NCBI GenBank assembly: GCA_006503535.1
Contig: QYRS01000002.1
Coordinates: forward strand, 372,001 to 436,000
Direction: 5' to 3'
Length of the DNA stretch: 64,000 bases
DNA from: Arthrinium phaeospermum
Lineage: Eukaryota > Ascomycota > Sordariomycetes > Amphisphaeriales > Apiosporaceae
The position numbers and the translations under genes are program-made. Of the stretch, positions 45,342 through 56,990 are shown piece by piece. Numbering within the stretch: position 1 is the first letter of the stretch; every line of letters begins with the position of its first letter. The notes under the pieces are model-generated. The model saw only the letters and a list, made by a program, of their open reading frames with translations, did not search any database and was not told the DNA's origin.

Positions 45342-47575
45342 ATCGTCAACTTTTGCCTATCGGCTTGTTCGGTAGCGTACAAAACGATTGAGACAAGTGT
45401 AGTGGAGGTGGTTATGTCTCTCCTCTTTCTCTCTTCCCGTTCACTATTTCAGCAACTGAGGGAGATGCTAAGGATATTTCAAGAAGGTAGGGATACAGAG
45501 CATGCCTTGGCAGCGGGATCGTCAAGTTTATTACGAACTATTTACATCAATCCACGATGCCAATCGGAGCTTGGATTCCAGAAACAAGCATTGAAGCTCC
45601 TCCCAAATTGGCCGATTATTTTGGAGAATCCCTGCGCCTGACGTCAGAGACTGTAAGAAAACGCGCGACATAATCGACCTTTTGGCATGTGAAGAGGAAA
45701 ATGGGGCGGTTCTCGGTGCGCTACGCCAGGGCAGAGCCAGGGGCCCAGGCATTCGGGGGTGCTAAAACCGTAGTCCAAACGAGCTGCGAGCTTCTGGAGG
45801 CTCTCGTCCACCATCAATGCGACAGAGGATAGAGGATCAGCGATTGGCAAATGGAATAATACGAGTACGCCCTGCTGCGACTCGGCCGGGCCATTAGGTC
45901 CGGCTGTGGGCTTTTTTATCCACGATTCAACCTCCTGTCATACAAGCACATCTTCAGTTGGTAATCATCCCACTTGCGAGAGGAGGCCTTGTGAAACGGC
46001 CAACGGATGTGCAGCTGCAACATTGGAATTCAAGTAGGGGATCTGCCGATTTGCTGCCTTTGGCCTTCTTAGCGGGCATCACGTAAGTCTCCGAACGTCA
46101 CAAGTCGCAACGTCCACTGCGTAGCTAATTTTGCAGTGCAGGTCGTTTACTGGTCCGAAACCCATGATTTGTATGATAGGACAGAAAGAAGCTGATATTT
46201 ATAGAAATGGGCTAGATATCTGCTCGTATTATAAGACCTAAAACAGCGAATCAATTGACTTTATCATCAATCAAACAGTATTGTTTGAGCTTTCCAAAAC
46301 CTATTCTGATCAAGTTGTTCAAGAGAAAGAAGAATATCAATAGCGACCGATGAAGACGTCCGGCTTACTGTTTCTGCTATACACAGAAGGTCGTAGTGCA
46401 AGCGTGATTCTCGACCTGCAGGCTGCGTCTGGTTGGTTCAGGTTGAGGGGTGTAGATCGGATCCTAAGAATTTAAGTCATCCATCTGCTCAATCGGCCGG
46501 ACGATGGAGACAGCAACCAGAAGACCCAGAAGAGAGGGCCTGTGAACTTCATAATGATAGGGGCTTGGTTTGAGTAACGGCGATTTGCAGGAAGAGGGAT
46601 TTAGTTCCCAGCAATGTTGGTCTCGCTGGTGCTGGGTGATGCGCAGTACAGAGAAAGATTTGAGGTCTTCATAAATCTCGACATCGGCCATAATAACTTC
46701 AGAATCTTCGAGTCTTCAATTGATCGAGCCAGAAGGACTGGCATCCTAGCCGGCGACACGAGAACATTCACTGGCCTGCGAAGCCATCCATAGAGCTCCG
46801 ACCGTCAATCCCGCGGGTCTGGTGAGCATGCATTGGACTGAGCGACCGCGACTCAACGATTGCAGAATTGAAGAACGCAAAAACCACACTGAACGCACGA
46901 GACGAGAATGAAGTCGAATATTTAGATTGAAAAGGCGCGGAATACGCATATAGAAAGTAAGCTGCATAGGCTATCCAAACGCTGCTGCGATTTGCCCAAG
47001 AGAGCAAAACACGCACCGACGAAAAACACCTACCTACCGTACGAGCAAAAACCCGCGACACACGGCGGGCCAATGAAAGACCCGCAATGCAAATGACCTC
47101 CACGAAAGCGGAAGGCGACACACGAAACGTCGGTCAACGCACGATACGCTATACCGTACGTCACGACCAACGTGAACGCGGCAAGCGCCATTGACGACGA
47201 ACCCGATCGCGCTTCTACGTTATAGTTGACTTACCAGATTGAGATGGTCCTACGCATACTTCACCTGTGTTGATGTGCCATCGGTTGCATAGAGAAGAGC
47301 CAGTGCCGTGAAGAGTCTCGGCCCAATGCCACAAGAGGCGGGAGAGCATCGAGACTCCACGACAGGCCTGCGATGCGCTTTCTCGAGCATCAAAACCGAC
47401 CAGGCGGCTTGATAAGAGGTGACCTGTTCAGAACCGAAAGGGGTTGGGACATGGGGAAAGATCCCTTTCGTGGTCTTGCTTATTATACGGGCATGTGATA
47501 GTACGAGTAAAGTACCTATCTATCCCCTAGATTGCTTTGCTTACTTTGATAATTCTCTTCGAAGATAATGGTATC
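45342..47575. other. 2.2-kb intergenic stretch, no supported gene
   Basis: Promoter side of the monooxygenase and 3' side of the NCS1 permease. Only short frames. Contains an inverted 22-bp piece of the degenerate repeat at 45902-45924. Confidence 0.6.
45902..45924 (-). repeat. Inverted core of the degenerate repeat
   Basis: On the minus strand GTGGATAAAAAAGCCCACAG, nearly identical to the core at about 17358-17379 (GTGGATAAAAAGGAGCCCAC). Similarity does not extend far on either side. Confidence 0.45.
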
Positions 47576-49289
47576 TTACCGCCCAAAGATCTTGAGCTCC
47601 AGGTAGCGGGCCGGCAGGTAGGTGACCAGGGTGACGACGAAGGCAAACTCGTTGGCGACGTCTCCACCCGAAGAGCCAATGAGGGCGCCGACGGGGCCGA
47701 CGTACCACGTCTCCACCATGCCCATGATCCAGGCGACGACGCCGAGGAGGAAGGCGGTGAGGGCGGCGATGCCATGGGGCAGACGGCTCGGGTCGTTCCA
47801 GCCTTCGAGGTCGTAGTTGGCAAAGTTGCCCTTGCGGTAGACCCAGTGCTCGACGAACATGACGACGAAGTACGAGGTGCACCAGTAGCCCAGCAGCGAC
47901 AGGAAGTTCTGCAGGTACGCGTTGAGCTGTTCGCGACCGCCCAGGGCGAGACCCAGGATGGCGGCAAAGCACAGGATCGTCCAGATGAAGCGTGGCACCC
48001 GGGCGAAAGGCCGCGAGATCTGCTGGCAGGAGATGGCGGCACTGTAGATGCTGATAACGTTGACGTTGATACCCGACAGGACCAGCAGGGTCAGGATGAG
48101 CTTGGCAAACCCACGAGGGTACAGCATCTCCTGGATCAAGAAGCCCAGGCCATCGTCCTCGTAGGTGGCCGCCCAGTCGGGGCGGTTGTTGAGAGCCGAC
48201 GACACGACACACCCGGCGACCATGCCGATGCTGGTGGGGATGGCGAGGCCGAAGGTGGTCAGGAAGAAGACCTTGACCCGCGATACGTCGACGGGGTAGT
48301 GCACGTAGTAGTCCGAGGCCATGGTGCACCACGAGGCCGAACTTCCGTAGACGATGGCGATCAGACTGAGTACACTACCGGAGAGGTCGGCGCCCTTGAG
48401 CTTGCTGGGCGAGGTGTTGTCGGCGAAGCGGCCCGTCTCGGAAAAGATGACCATGAAGATGATGAAGAAGAGGACCCAGGCATATCTGTGGAGTGAAGAA
48501 TCGTAAATCCCCATGCTTCAGGCAGACACAGTGAAGGTGGCACGGATTTCAAGTTGCGAACTTCAAGGCACAATTGAAGGAAAGGAAAGAAACCACCAGA
48601 ACTACTGACCTCTCGTAAACCAGAATAGCCTTCAACCCCACAAAGGAGATCAGCGTCGCGAAGACGGCCAGAATGACGATACCGACGATGAGCGACAGGT
48701 GCCCGTCCGCGACAGCAGTCAGAGCGAGACCGCCAGTGATGCACGAGACCGAAGCCCAGCCGATCTGCACAATGGTGTTGAGGGCGGCGATGAGCTTGTT
48801 GGGCCACCAGCCGAAGCTGAAGCGCGACATGGAGATCTGGCGCAGGCCGGTGGCGGCGCCGAAGGTGGCGGAGAAGCCGGTGAGGGCGCTGCCGATCAGG
48901 GAGGCGCAGACGGTGATGGCGATGGACTGCCCCATCGAGAGGCCGAGCTCGTGGCCCAGGAACCCGGTCGCGAAGCAGCTGGTGTTCATGGTGCTCGAGG
49001 CCCACAGCAGCGCCATGGACAGCTGCTCGTGCCAGGGGACGTGGCGCTTGTCCTCGGGCCGCTTGCGGCTGATGGCCTCGGACTCGACGCCAAACTTGGC
49101 ATCCATCTTGGACTCGAAGCGGCGCATACTCGCCAGCACACCACGACCATTGCCATTGCCCGTCGCCCCGGTTTCCTTCACGGCCGCGGACTCGTCGACC
49201 ATGACGCTGTTGTTGGAGTGCACGTCATTGCCGGCCACAAAGGGCTTTTCGGGACCGTGGCCCTTCTCCAGGTCGGCGGCGGTCGGCAT
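47576..49289 (-). CDS. NCS1 purine-cytosine permease
   Basis: Plasma-membrane H+ symporter of the nucleobase-cation-symport-1 family, close to fungal Fcy-type purine/cytosine permeases. Exons 49289-48610 and 48485-47576; the 124-nt intron joins YER|YAWVLFF; 529 residues, frame intact. The cytosolic N-terminus (about 95 residues) ends in WHEQLSMALLWASSTMNTSC. Membrane landmarks: ATGFLGHELGLSMGQSI, LTGFSATFGAATGLRQISMSRFSFG, LNTIVQIGWASVSCITGG, SGSVLSLIAIVYGSSASWC, ASDYYVHYP, NVISIYSAAISCQ, GYWCTSYFVVMFVEHW, HGIAALTAFLLGVVAWIMGM. About 12 helices. The ATG has a 900-bp upstream gap with CT-rich and TATA-free sequence. Role: uptake of cytosine and purines. Confidence 0.93.
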
Positions 49290-50194
49290 GCTTGCTTATG
49301 CGTATGCACGAGACAAGGGTGCGGGGGAGATTGGATGGAAGGAAAGGCGGGATGGGATGCAACTTGCAAGCAATGGAGGGAGGGGTCGTCTCGGGAAGGA
49401 GGGATCGACTGCGAGATTCCAAGTTGGAAGGTGCCGCTTACCACGCACACATTTTCTTCCAGAAGGAGAAAGCGCGCGAGTGGCACGCGACCAACCTTTT
49501 ATACGGCCGAAAATTTCTCATCGCCGGAGTGGACTCGGACGGATTTTTTTTCTCGCTCGTCTTATCTCTTCCGGGGCCAGATAATGGGAAAGCTGGATCC
49601 TGAACCCTGTTCTGGGTCGTATCTTTTCGCCATTTCGACAGGGTCTCCCCACCACGAAGATGGCATGTTTTCGGTTGGGGCCTTTTAGCGGCCGGGGGCA
49701 CCGTCCAGACCGTCATCTCGCCGTAACCACCCCTTGCCCTTTAGGTGGCTAGCGGTCCAGTAGTCGGAGGCATTGAACAGGGGCGGTCGCGCATCGTCGC
49801 ATTCTGATTGGCTCGTCGGGGTTTAGACAAGCAATCGGATACCGGCGCTGGAAAGCTTGATTCCATCACGAATTGCTATTAGTGAAGGCTTGTCAGCACT
49901 TGGCACTTGGCATAAGCGCATACAACACCGGATTTGTCCAGATATACGGAGTATACGGCAAACTTCACACACATGTATACGCGCAAGGCAATGAATGGAC
50001 AATGTTCCATTTCGTACCTACGAACAGTACTATATGTGAGATTTACTGCTACATCTCAACATTTAAATCTGCGCGTTGCATCCGTTGCTAGCGTCTGTCT
50101 ATGAACCCACAAATATCCGACTAGCATCTCCGCCTCCCTCTTCCAGGGGATGAGGCCATACATGATATCCCACCACTTCCAGATGTCATTCCAT
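49290..50194. other. Intergenic, no supported gene
   Basis: NCS1 promoter and 3' flank of the DPBB gene. Frames here are antisense extensions of the permease region without domains. Confidence 0.6.
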
Positions 50195-50560
50195 CTAGAT
50201 GCCGTTCCACTCAATGCTGACACGGCCAGGGCCAGTCGATCCCACGATCTTGGTGAACAGGCCAATCGTGCCGTCGAGGTCCCCATCGCCGCATGCGGCG
50301 CACTTGTCCCAGACCTGAGCCGAGGTGGTGACGCCGTTGTAGATGATGTTGACGGTCTTGCCACAGACCGGGTCGTTGTTGCTGTTGGAGGCCGTGAAGT
50401 AGCTCGCGGCCACGGCGACGGTGTTGTCGCCGTCGTTGATGGCGTGGCCGCAGGCGCCCGTGGCGCCTCCGTAGGGGTTGTAGGTCAGGCTGCCGCTGTG
50501 GGCGGCGACCATGGCCACGAAGGCGGAGAAGAGGATGGCGATGAAGGTGAGTCCGGCCAT
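50195..50560 (-). CDS. Secreted double-psi beta-barrel (RlpA-like) protein
   Basis: 121 residues, one exon. Signal peptide MAGLTFIAILFSAFVAMVAA, then HSGSLTYNPYGGATGACGHAIN. The pattern GACG..ND...VAVAASYF, DPVCGKTVNIIYNG, VWDKCAACGDGDLDGTIGLFTKIV and the closing VSIEW is that of RlpA-like DPBB domains (barwin/expansin-like; Pfam DPBB_1). Cysteines: GAC, VC, KC, AAC. The usual Asp-rich D-L-x-x-xLF motif is seen as DLDGTIGLF. Such small secreted proteins in fungi bind or remodel cell-wall polysaccharide or act as effectors; enzymatic activity is not implied. A TATA-like box is about 595 nt upstream (51153-51162), and a 21-bp minisatellite lies between it and the ATG, so the mRNA may have a long, possibly spliced, leader. 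Confidence 0.85.
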   Translation of the reverse strand: MAGLTFIAILFSAFVAMVAAHSGSLTYNPYGGATGACGHAINDGDNTVAVAASYFTASNSNNDPVCGKTVNIIYNGVTTSAQVWDKCAACGDGDLDGTIGLFTKIVGSTGPGRVSIEWNGI

Positions 50561-50649
50561 TTTGTCTGTGTCTGGGCTGAGTGTGTCGGTGTTCGAGTTG
50601 AGTATGCTGGTGCCTGAGATGAGTATGTTAGCGTTTGCATGATGAATGC

Positions 50650-50838
50650 GCGGACGATATAGACCGAAATGCGGACGACGTAGACCGAAGCGCGGACGAT
50701 ACAGACCGAAGCGCGGACGATACAGACCGAAGCGCGAACGATACAGACCGAAGCGCGGACGGTATAGACCGAAGCGCGGACGACGTGGACCGAAGCGCGA
50801 ACGGCGTGGACCGAAGCGCGGACGACGTGGGCGGGGAC
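50650..50838 (+). repeat. 21-bp minisatellite, 8 full units plus one partial
   Basis: Unit begins GCGGACG and ends GACCGAAGC. Full units start at 50650, 50671, 50692, 50713, 50734, 50755, 50776 and 50797; the ninth (50818) decays. The two units at 50692 and 50713 are identical. Differences among full units are almost only transitions (C/T, G/A), e.g. GAT/GAC, ATA/ACA/GTG, CGG/CGA. As 21 is a multiple of three, long artificial frames arise on both strands. Confidence 0.9.
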
Positions 50839-51152
50839 GCCGCCGAGAATGAGTACGACGAGAAAAGGGGTTAACGACAGCGCCGATGAGGATGAGTATA
50901 CCTTGGAATGAAGCCGGGGAGGTCTCGGAAGACGATAAGCGCGCTGAACGAGATTGGGCGGTCCGAGAATGAAGCTGACGAAGACGAAAACGAGTTTGAG
51001 CGGGATGCGAACGAGCGCGACCGTATCGAGAAATGAAGTCGTGAAACTTTCGAAGAAATCCTTGGAATTAGTATGCCGATCGTGAAGCTGAAGCTGCTGC
51101 TGCTGTGATGGAGGAGAGAAGAAAAGTCGAGGACAACGGCGAAGATCTCGGG

Positions 51153-51162
51153 GCTTATATAG
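51153..51162 (-). promoter_or_regulatory. TATA-like box, minus strand, upstream of DPBB gene
   Basis: CTATATAAGC on the minus strand. It is the best TATA candidate upstream of the DPBB gene, about 595 nt from its ATG, with the minisatellite in between. Confidence 0.4.
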
Positions 51163-52479
51163 CTATACTTTGGCCTTCGATGCCGTTCTATGTCGCGCCC
51201 CGGTCGTTCTTCCCTCGATGCACCGGGTGCACCGCTTGTATTCACGGCGGTCATGGATTTTCTCGTTATGTATCGGGTGAATGAATGTGTGAATATAAGC
51301 AAAAGGCGCCCCTAAAGCGCGATGAAGGCTGACGCGCCATATTGAATGCAATATGCGAGGGCATTGAATGGAGGCGTGCATGGCGATTCACAGGTGAGGG
51401 GAGGCAAGTCACCGGCATGTCGAGGGCTGACGCAACACCCACAGACAACTACGGGCCTGTTGGCGTGGGCTTGGCGCCCGCCAAGTCACGCTTTGTTAGC
51501 ATTGCCCTTCCCATTGTCAAGGTCGTATAGTATGCATGGAGCAATAGTCAGCTGTGACCTGGGCGCGTAGCCTGACGCGCGGGACGTCTGGGTGAATATA
51601 TGCAGCCAGGCCTGACGTTTGCTCCATATGCGGAAGCTGGATGATGCAGATGTTGGTTGTGGGGAGTCACTATCAATAGGTATATCGGGAAGGAACGTTT
51701 TGGACGGATGATAGCATTGCGCAGCATACGGGCATCCAATGGGTATGTTCGCGGCGGATATTTTGGGATATACTTGCCGTCTTGCATCGTCATGCCGGGT
51801 ATTTGCAATTCGGCAGCCTCAATTCCGAGGTTGGTCGATCATACTATCGGATTGTACACGGCAGGCGCGTCGAGATCAGCGGCAAGAGGCATGGAGCTAT
51901 CATCATGCCGGTATATCTTGCTGCCGTAGAGCAGTTTTGGGAAGCGGAACCTATGCCTGAAGCAGGCAGGCAAGCAATGCTGGCATGTAAGACTGCCGTT
52001 GGTTGCAGTTTGCTATACAGAAGCTCGCAATACTTGAGGATACTTTGGACTAGTTAGTTCAAGATATATGAGGTGGCAGCTACTGGATGGTCCTCGGACC
52101 AGACATGCGACGGGTGTTACCATAAACTTGGGAGAGCTGTCGAAAGTAGCCCGGTATGCTGGCTTCATCCGAAAAGGTCGTCGGCATTGAATCCAGCGCA
52201 AGCTAGGATACGCCAACATGACAGGACTAATAACAAGATATCAGTGGCGGGCGGCTGTCTGAGATGATGGGATCATAGGTAGATAGTTTCGAAGCACTCT
52301 ATTCAATCTGGCTAACTTTTGCTATATACACTCCAATGAAATGACAAATCTAGGTAGTATCGTATCAAAAAGGAAAAGAAAACATGGATAACGCCGGCAT
52401 TCCAAATCCAATCTTCTTCAGTCGTCAGTCTTCCACCCTCCATATTTTTCACTCCCGCGAGTCCGGCACAGCCATTTCC

Positions 52480-54444
52480 TTACAAACGGATAGGCTGGAT
52501 CATCATCGACTCGCTCTGCACCATCGGCCGGAACTCGGGCGAGAGACCCCTCAGGCCGCTGACCGCCGTCAGCAGCGCGGCCCCGGCCACGGCATCAGTG
52601 TCGCACAGCGTGACCGAGTTCACACCCGGCCGGGCCCCAGCCGCCGTGACCCAATGCGCTCCCTCAGTCGGCACCCCCAAGGCGAACCGCCGAGGGTGCG
52701 CCCTGCCCTGGCAGTCGATGAGGTGGAAGGGGCTGTGCGTCACGTCGAGCCCGCCCGTCTCGTACCCATCCACAACATGAGGCCGGCACTGCCCCGTCTC
52801 CTGCAGCCGCGCCAGCAGCGCATCACCGGTGCTGCGCAAGTCCGGCTCAGGCAGACGGGCCTCAATCAGCGCCGTGACGCGGACCGCCGACCCGGGAATC
52901 TCAGGCGACCGAGCGACCCAGGCGTCCTCGTGCTCGGAGCCGCCGGAGACCACCTCGGGCGAGGGACCGACCAGGGTCAGGATGCCGGCCTCCAACAAAG
53001 CGATCATCTGCTCGATGCGCTCGCGGGGCGGGCCGATGGACAGGTAACCGTTCAGGGGCGTGTACCAGCGGTCGAGGTGCGCGCGGCGGGACTCGCCCGA
53101 GAGGCCGGCGTGGTCGACGATGAGCCGGACCTCGTTGCGCAGGTCGCGCAGCAGATCCAGGGCGGCCTTCAGGGGCCCCGACACGTTGCCGAGCGACGCG
53201 TGCTTGACGTCCTCGCGCAGGTAGCCGACGAGCCAGTCCTGCCACTCCGCGGCGTCCGCAAACGTATGGGCAGCGTGGGGCCGCCCCAGGCGCTCCCACG
53301 ACCAGCGCTGCCCCGCCGCCACGCCGAGCTCCTGCTCCAGCAATTGCGTCTCCTCGGCGCTGTCGGCGGGGACCGCCAGGAACCGGCCCCGGAAGTCGGT
53401 GCGGCGCAGCAGGGCCTCGTAGTAGATGAGCTCGACCTCCTTGCGGATCAGGGGCCAGACCTCGCGCATGAAATCGGGCGCGTCGCCCTTGCCGGCGCGG
53501 CGCCGGAAGTCGGCAATGACCTCGTCCGTCATGAGGATCGAGTAGTGGCGCCCGAACGCGCCCTTCTCGTTGTCGCCGCGCGCCTGGAAGGGGATGCCGC
53601 GGCGCGAGCTGGCGTACATGCGGGGCTCGTTCCCGGACGCGACGTAGCGCAGAGAGCCGCCGGCGGAGGGGGCGGTGCGCTCGAAGCGGCCGCCGCGGCC
53701 CAGGGTCAGGAGGGCCATGTAGTCGAAGAAGCAGAGCCCCAGGCCGCGCAGGAAGACGGGCTCCTGGGCGCGCAGGACCGAGAGGTCCACGTCGGCCGGG
53801 TTGACGGGCGCGATGTAGGTCAGCCGGTGCCGCTGGGCGTAGGCGGCCAGGGCGCGCTGGTCGCGGTCCGCCTCGAGGGGCAGGTGGCCCTGGGCGAGCA
53901 CGACGGCGGCCAGGCCCGTCAGCGTCGTGCCGTCCTCGAGGGCCAGCGTCTGGAAGCCCTTGAGGCCGTCGTCGAGGCGGACGGCGCGCGTAGTGTGCAC
54001 CTCGACGTGGAAGTTGGGCGGAGCCCGCGCCACCACGTCGTTGAAGACCCACGTCAGGTACTCGCCGTACAGGGCCCGGGTCGGGTAGTCATCCGGCCCG
54101 AGCTCCGGATGCGAGTCCTTCAGCCACTCGTACAGGGTCGGCCCCGGGACGATGCGTCCCGCCGACTCGACGCTCTTGTCTGTGAATAGGGTGATCTGGG
54201 AGGTGACGGTGTTCATCAGGAGCTCTGTGGACTGATTGGTGCGCCACACGTTGCCGGGGCCGGGGGATGAAGGGTCGATAACGTGGACTGTGAGCTGCTT
54301 GCCCGGGGTGATGAGGTCTGGGGCGTAGGCCACGAGGCGCTCGACGACGCTCGTCCCGCGAGGTCCGGCGCCCACGATGGCGATGTGGGCATGGCCAGGC
54401 CCGGAGGCGGCTGAGCCAGTAGAAGAGAAAGTTGTGACAGTCAT
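52480..54444 (-). CDS. FAD/NAD(P)-binding protein, bacterial-like family
   Basis: 654 residues, single exon. Start chosen at ATG 54444: the frame is open to 54711, but a TATA box (54555-54563) lies about 110 nt upstream of 54444, within that extension. N-terminal dinucleotide fold IAIVGAGPRGTSVVERLVA (GAGPRG at about 25-30), then VIDPSSPGPGNVWRTNQS and LLMNTVTSQITLF, the pattern of the FAD-NAD(P)-binding family (Pfam NAD_binding_9). Later blocks: AAVVLAQGHLPLEAD, FLRGLGLCFFDYMALLTLGRGG, YVASGNEPRMYASSRRGIPF, RRFALGVPTEGAHWVTA. The family is common in Actinobacteria and also found in fungi; reaction unknown. Very GC-rich with no intron, unlike most neighbours, which is compatible with ancient horizontal acquisition but not proof. 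Intact. Confidence 0.88.
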   Translation of the reverse strand: MTVTTFSSTGSAASGPGHAHIAIVGAGPRGTSVVERLVAYAPDLITPGKQLTVHVIDPSSPGPGNVWRTNQSTELLMNTVTSQITLFTDKSVESAGRIVPGPTLYEWLKDSHPELGPDDYPTRALYGEYLTWVFNDVVARAPPNFHVEVHTTRAVRLDDGLKGFQTLALEDGTTLTGLAAVVLAQGHLPLEADRDQRALAAYAQRHRLTYIAPVNPADVDLSVLRAQEPVFLRGLGLCFFDYMALLTLGRGGRFERTAPSAGGSLRYVASGNEPRMYASSRRGIPFQARGDNEKGAFGRHYSILMTDEVIADFRRRAGKGDAPDFMREVWPLIRKEVELIYYEALLRRTDFRGRFLAVPADSAEETQLLEQELGVAAGQRWSWERLGRPHAAHTFADAAEWQDWLVGYLREDVKHASLGNVSGPLKAALDLLRDLRNEVRLIVDHAGLSGESRRAHLDRWYTPLNGYLSIGPPRERIEQMIALLEAGILTLVGPSPEVVSGGSEHEDAWVARSPEIPGSAVRVTALIEARLPEPDLRSTGDALLARLQETGQCRPHVVDGYETGGLDVTHSPFHLIDCQGRAHPRRFALGVPTEGAHWVTAAGARPGVNSVTLCDTDAVAGAALLTAVSGLRGLSPEFRPMVQSESMMIQPIRL

Positions 54445-56469
54445 GTTGTAATCTGGATGTGAAGAGTGGTAGTGTGGTAGTTGCTGAGCTGTTATCAGAC
54501 TTGCCTGGACTACTCGAGGGGATGAAGATGATGATGGAGGATGTGTAACACCCCCTTTATATAGGTAATCGTCCTGGCCGTGGGATAGCATGTACCTTCT
54601 TAGTCTGGCCGTTATACAGCGTCCCCTTCGTGACACCCTAAGCCCCTTACGAAGAGCCGCGACAGAGTCAAGAGTCGGACGACCAGACGCATGTGTCTGA
54701 GTCAAGCGCATGAAGGATCAGCTCTCTGACAGGGGCAGTCTGGAGGAGCCCCGCGAGGCGTCCTTCACAAATCAGACTTCATCCCGCGACGCTGTCAGCT
54801 TCTCGGGTCACATTGTCATTATGCCCCGGCGCTCCTGGAATCGGAGCCCGCCCTATAGTAAGCATGACACCGCAACTGTGTTGCCCAGACGGATTGGCCG
54901 CCGCTGACGTGTATCGTGAAAGAGTAAGCACCACGATGCAAACGACGGACTTGGCCGCGACATACACGCGGCCTGACTCACAAGAAACTCGCAAAACCAT
55001 GTATTTGCTTTCGACGCGCCGTATAGACAGAACGTAGACAATCATTTACGGCGCTTTGCCTCTTACACCCACAAGGTCCCCAGCGAGTGACCAGCACGGA
55101 CCTCGACCTCGAGAGAAGACCCTGGATGCAGGCTCTTGACGCGATATGCAGTGGAAATCACGAAGGGCCATCCGAATCAGGGTTTTTCGAGCGGCAGAGT
55201 GCTATTCCGCGATGAACATGTCGTTGTTTCATGGACCGTGAAAAAGTCTAATAACTGGATAACGGCCAGCCTGGTTACCGTAGAGCCTCTGGCGGCTGCA
55301 CGTCTAAGCACGGGGTGGCATTGCATGCATGAGAGAATTTTTCCTAACGGCCCGATCGCTCTACAAGGCCACGATTCTGTCTGTACTCGGCCCCGTCGTG
55401 GGTCGGTTTGGAATTACGGAGTGGGCGGAGCGAGTGGGCTGCCACGATGCAGATCGCACGAACCAGTGGGCGAGTTTTCCATCGGACGAGCCCCCAGGCT
55501 CCATCGCGGGATCGGATCTGGGGTTGAAGCGGCACCTAAATCTCTGGGCAGCCTTACAGTTCAGCCTTGGCCGTTGTCATCGCGCCTTTCAGCTGCCGAA
55601 TAAGAAAGCAGAGACAGGGCGGAATTAAGTTGGCAAAAAAAACCAAGACAAGTGTATAGTCTTCGCGTCATGAGGCGAGCAAGGCTTACTTACTGACCGG
55701 CACCCAGCTGCAGGCTTTACGACCCGGCCGGTATCTGTCACGTAATATAAACTGCTCCCGAGCTGCAGGTCGAAACCTTATGTGATGGTTTCGAGCCTCC
55801 CAGAGTGCCATGCGGCGGCACGGGTAGGGTTCCCGTCCAGATGGAGATTAAGATTGGTCAAGCTTTTCCAAGCCACTTACGCAAGCACGGACGGGACCCC
55901 TGGGCGCAGACACCCACTTAGGCCGGAGGACAGAAAGGGTTGCATGCGATGGGGTGGGGGTTTTTCTCCATCCGGCGGCTCCATCCTGTCCAAGAACAAG
56001 CCTTGGCCCCCTGCCGCCCATCAATGGCGGATGCCAACGTACGATGCGGTCCCGATCCGCTCGGCCGACGTAGTATAGTGCTTGGCTGGGTATATGGTGT
56101 CATCTTAAAGGAATGCTTTGCTGACGAAGACTTGACAAATAAGTTAGCAACGATGCTGACTCACAATATCACAACTCCGCGGCTTGCTTACACCCCAAGC
56201 GGCCGCACGAAAAATAGACGGAAGACTTTGTTGGTTTCTTTCTCGACTTAAAAGCGTCTGCAGCGGATGGAACATGGTAGAGTGAAGAATAGCCTACCAA
56301 CACTCATCGTGCACCGCCCCTTCACTCCTCGCAGCACATTCAGTTTCTTGCCATTCCTATCCGACAGGAACCCAAGACCCACCAAGAACAAGCTATATTC
56401 GGAAACATTACTTGTTTCGTCATCTGCTGGTCATCCTCTAAACATCTGCTAGTCATCATCATCATCACC
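54445..56469. other. Intergenic, divergent promoter region
   Basis: 2 kb between the FAD gene (-) and the CMD gene (+). The frame 55136-55603 lacks an ATG start and any domain. A CATCATCATCATCACC microsatellite lies immediately before the ATG at 56470. Confidence 0.6.
54555..54563 (-). promoter_or_regulatory. TATA box of the FAD/NAD(P)-binding gene
   Basis: TATATAAAG on the minus strand, 111 nt upstream of the ATG at 54444. It argues against the longer upstream frame being translated. Confidence 0.6.
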
Positions 56470-56990
56470 ATGTCGACCAATCCCAACTTCGACGAGCTGT
56501 ACAAGCAGCTGTTCGACGAGGGCGTCAAGGTGCGCCGCGCCGTCCTCGGCGACGAGTACGTCGACAAGGCCCTGCAGAACGCGACCCCTTTCACGATGCC
56601 CGGACAACAACTCATTACCGAGTGGGCCTGGGGCACCATCTGGCAGCGTCCCGGCCTGGACCGGAAGCAGCGCAGTCTCCTGAGTAAGTGGCACGCCCAG
56701 TTCCCGAGCAAACTCTCTTTCCTACTAGGAAGAACAAGAAGCACCGCCCTTGCATGGCTGACCATACGCAACCAGACATTGGCATCATCATTGCCCAGAA
56801 GGCGTGGCTCGAGCTGGCGCTGCACACGCGCGGCGCCATCAACAACGGCCTGACCGAGTTCGAGATCCGCGAGGCAGTCCTGCAGGCCACCGTCTACTGC
56901 GGCACGCCCGCCGGCGTCGAGGCCATGATGGTGACGGAAAAGACCATCAACGAGATGGTGGCCAAGGGGGAGTACCAGCGGCCGGCATGA
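56470..56990 (+). CDS. Carboxymuconolactone decarboxylase-like protein
   Basis: Two exons, 56470-56683 and 56776-56990; 142 residues. The junction restores [15 protein letters not shown], a family hallmark. Motifs: [21 protein letters not shown], then [58 protein letters not shown], and [10 protein letters not shown]. This matches the CMD family, including 4-carboxymuconolactone decarboxylase of protocatechuate breakdown (beta-ketoadipate pathway) and related AhpD-like proteins. The AhpD CxxC pair is absent (only C in VYCGTPAG), so a decarboxylase-type role is favoured over a peroxidase role. Cytosolic, no signal peptide. No other beta-ketoadipate gene is seen nearby. Confidence 0.9.

Larger units (their letters stand above)
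50561..52479. other. Intergenic with minisatellite, no firm gene
   Basis: Upstream region of the DPBB gene and 3' flank of the FAD protein. The frames 50635-50874 and 50646-50852 are by-products of the 21-bp repeat. The rest has only short frames. Confidence 0.6.

Noticed and set aside
50650..50838. CRISPR-like array
   Set aside because: Units are contiguous without unique spacers; a minisatellite in a eukaryote.
50635..50874. DRSADDT-repeat protein from the minisatellite
   Set aside because: Produced by a 21-bp repeat that leaves several frames open; no start context or homologue.
52384..54189. 601-residue open frame on the plus strand
   Set aside because: Antisense of the FAD/NAD(P)-binding gene; Arg/Pro/Val/Gly-rich as expected for the mirror of a GC-rich gene, with no domain.
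55136..55603. 155-residue frame
   Set aside because: No ATG at the start and no domain.
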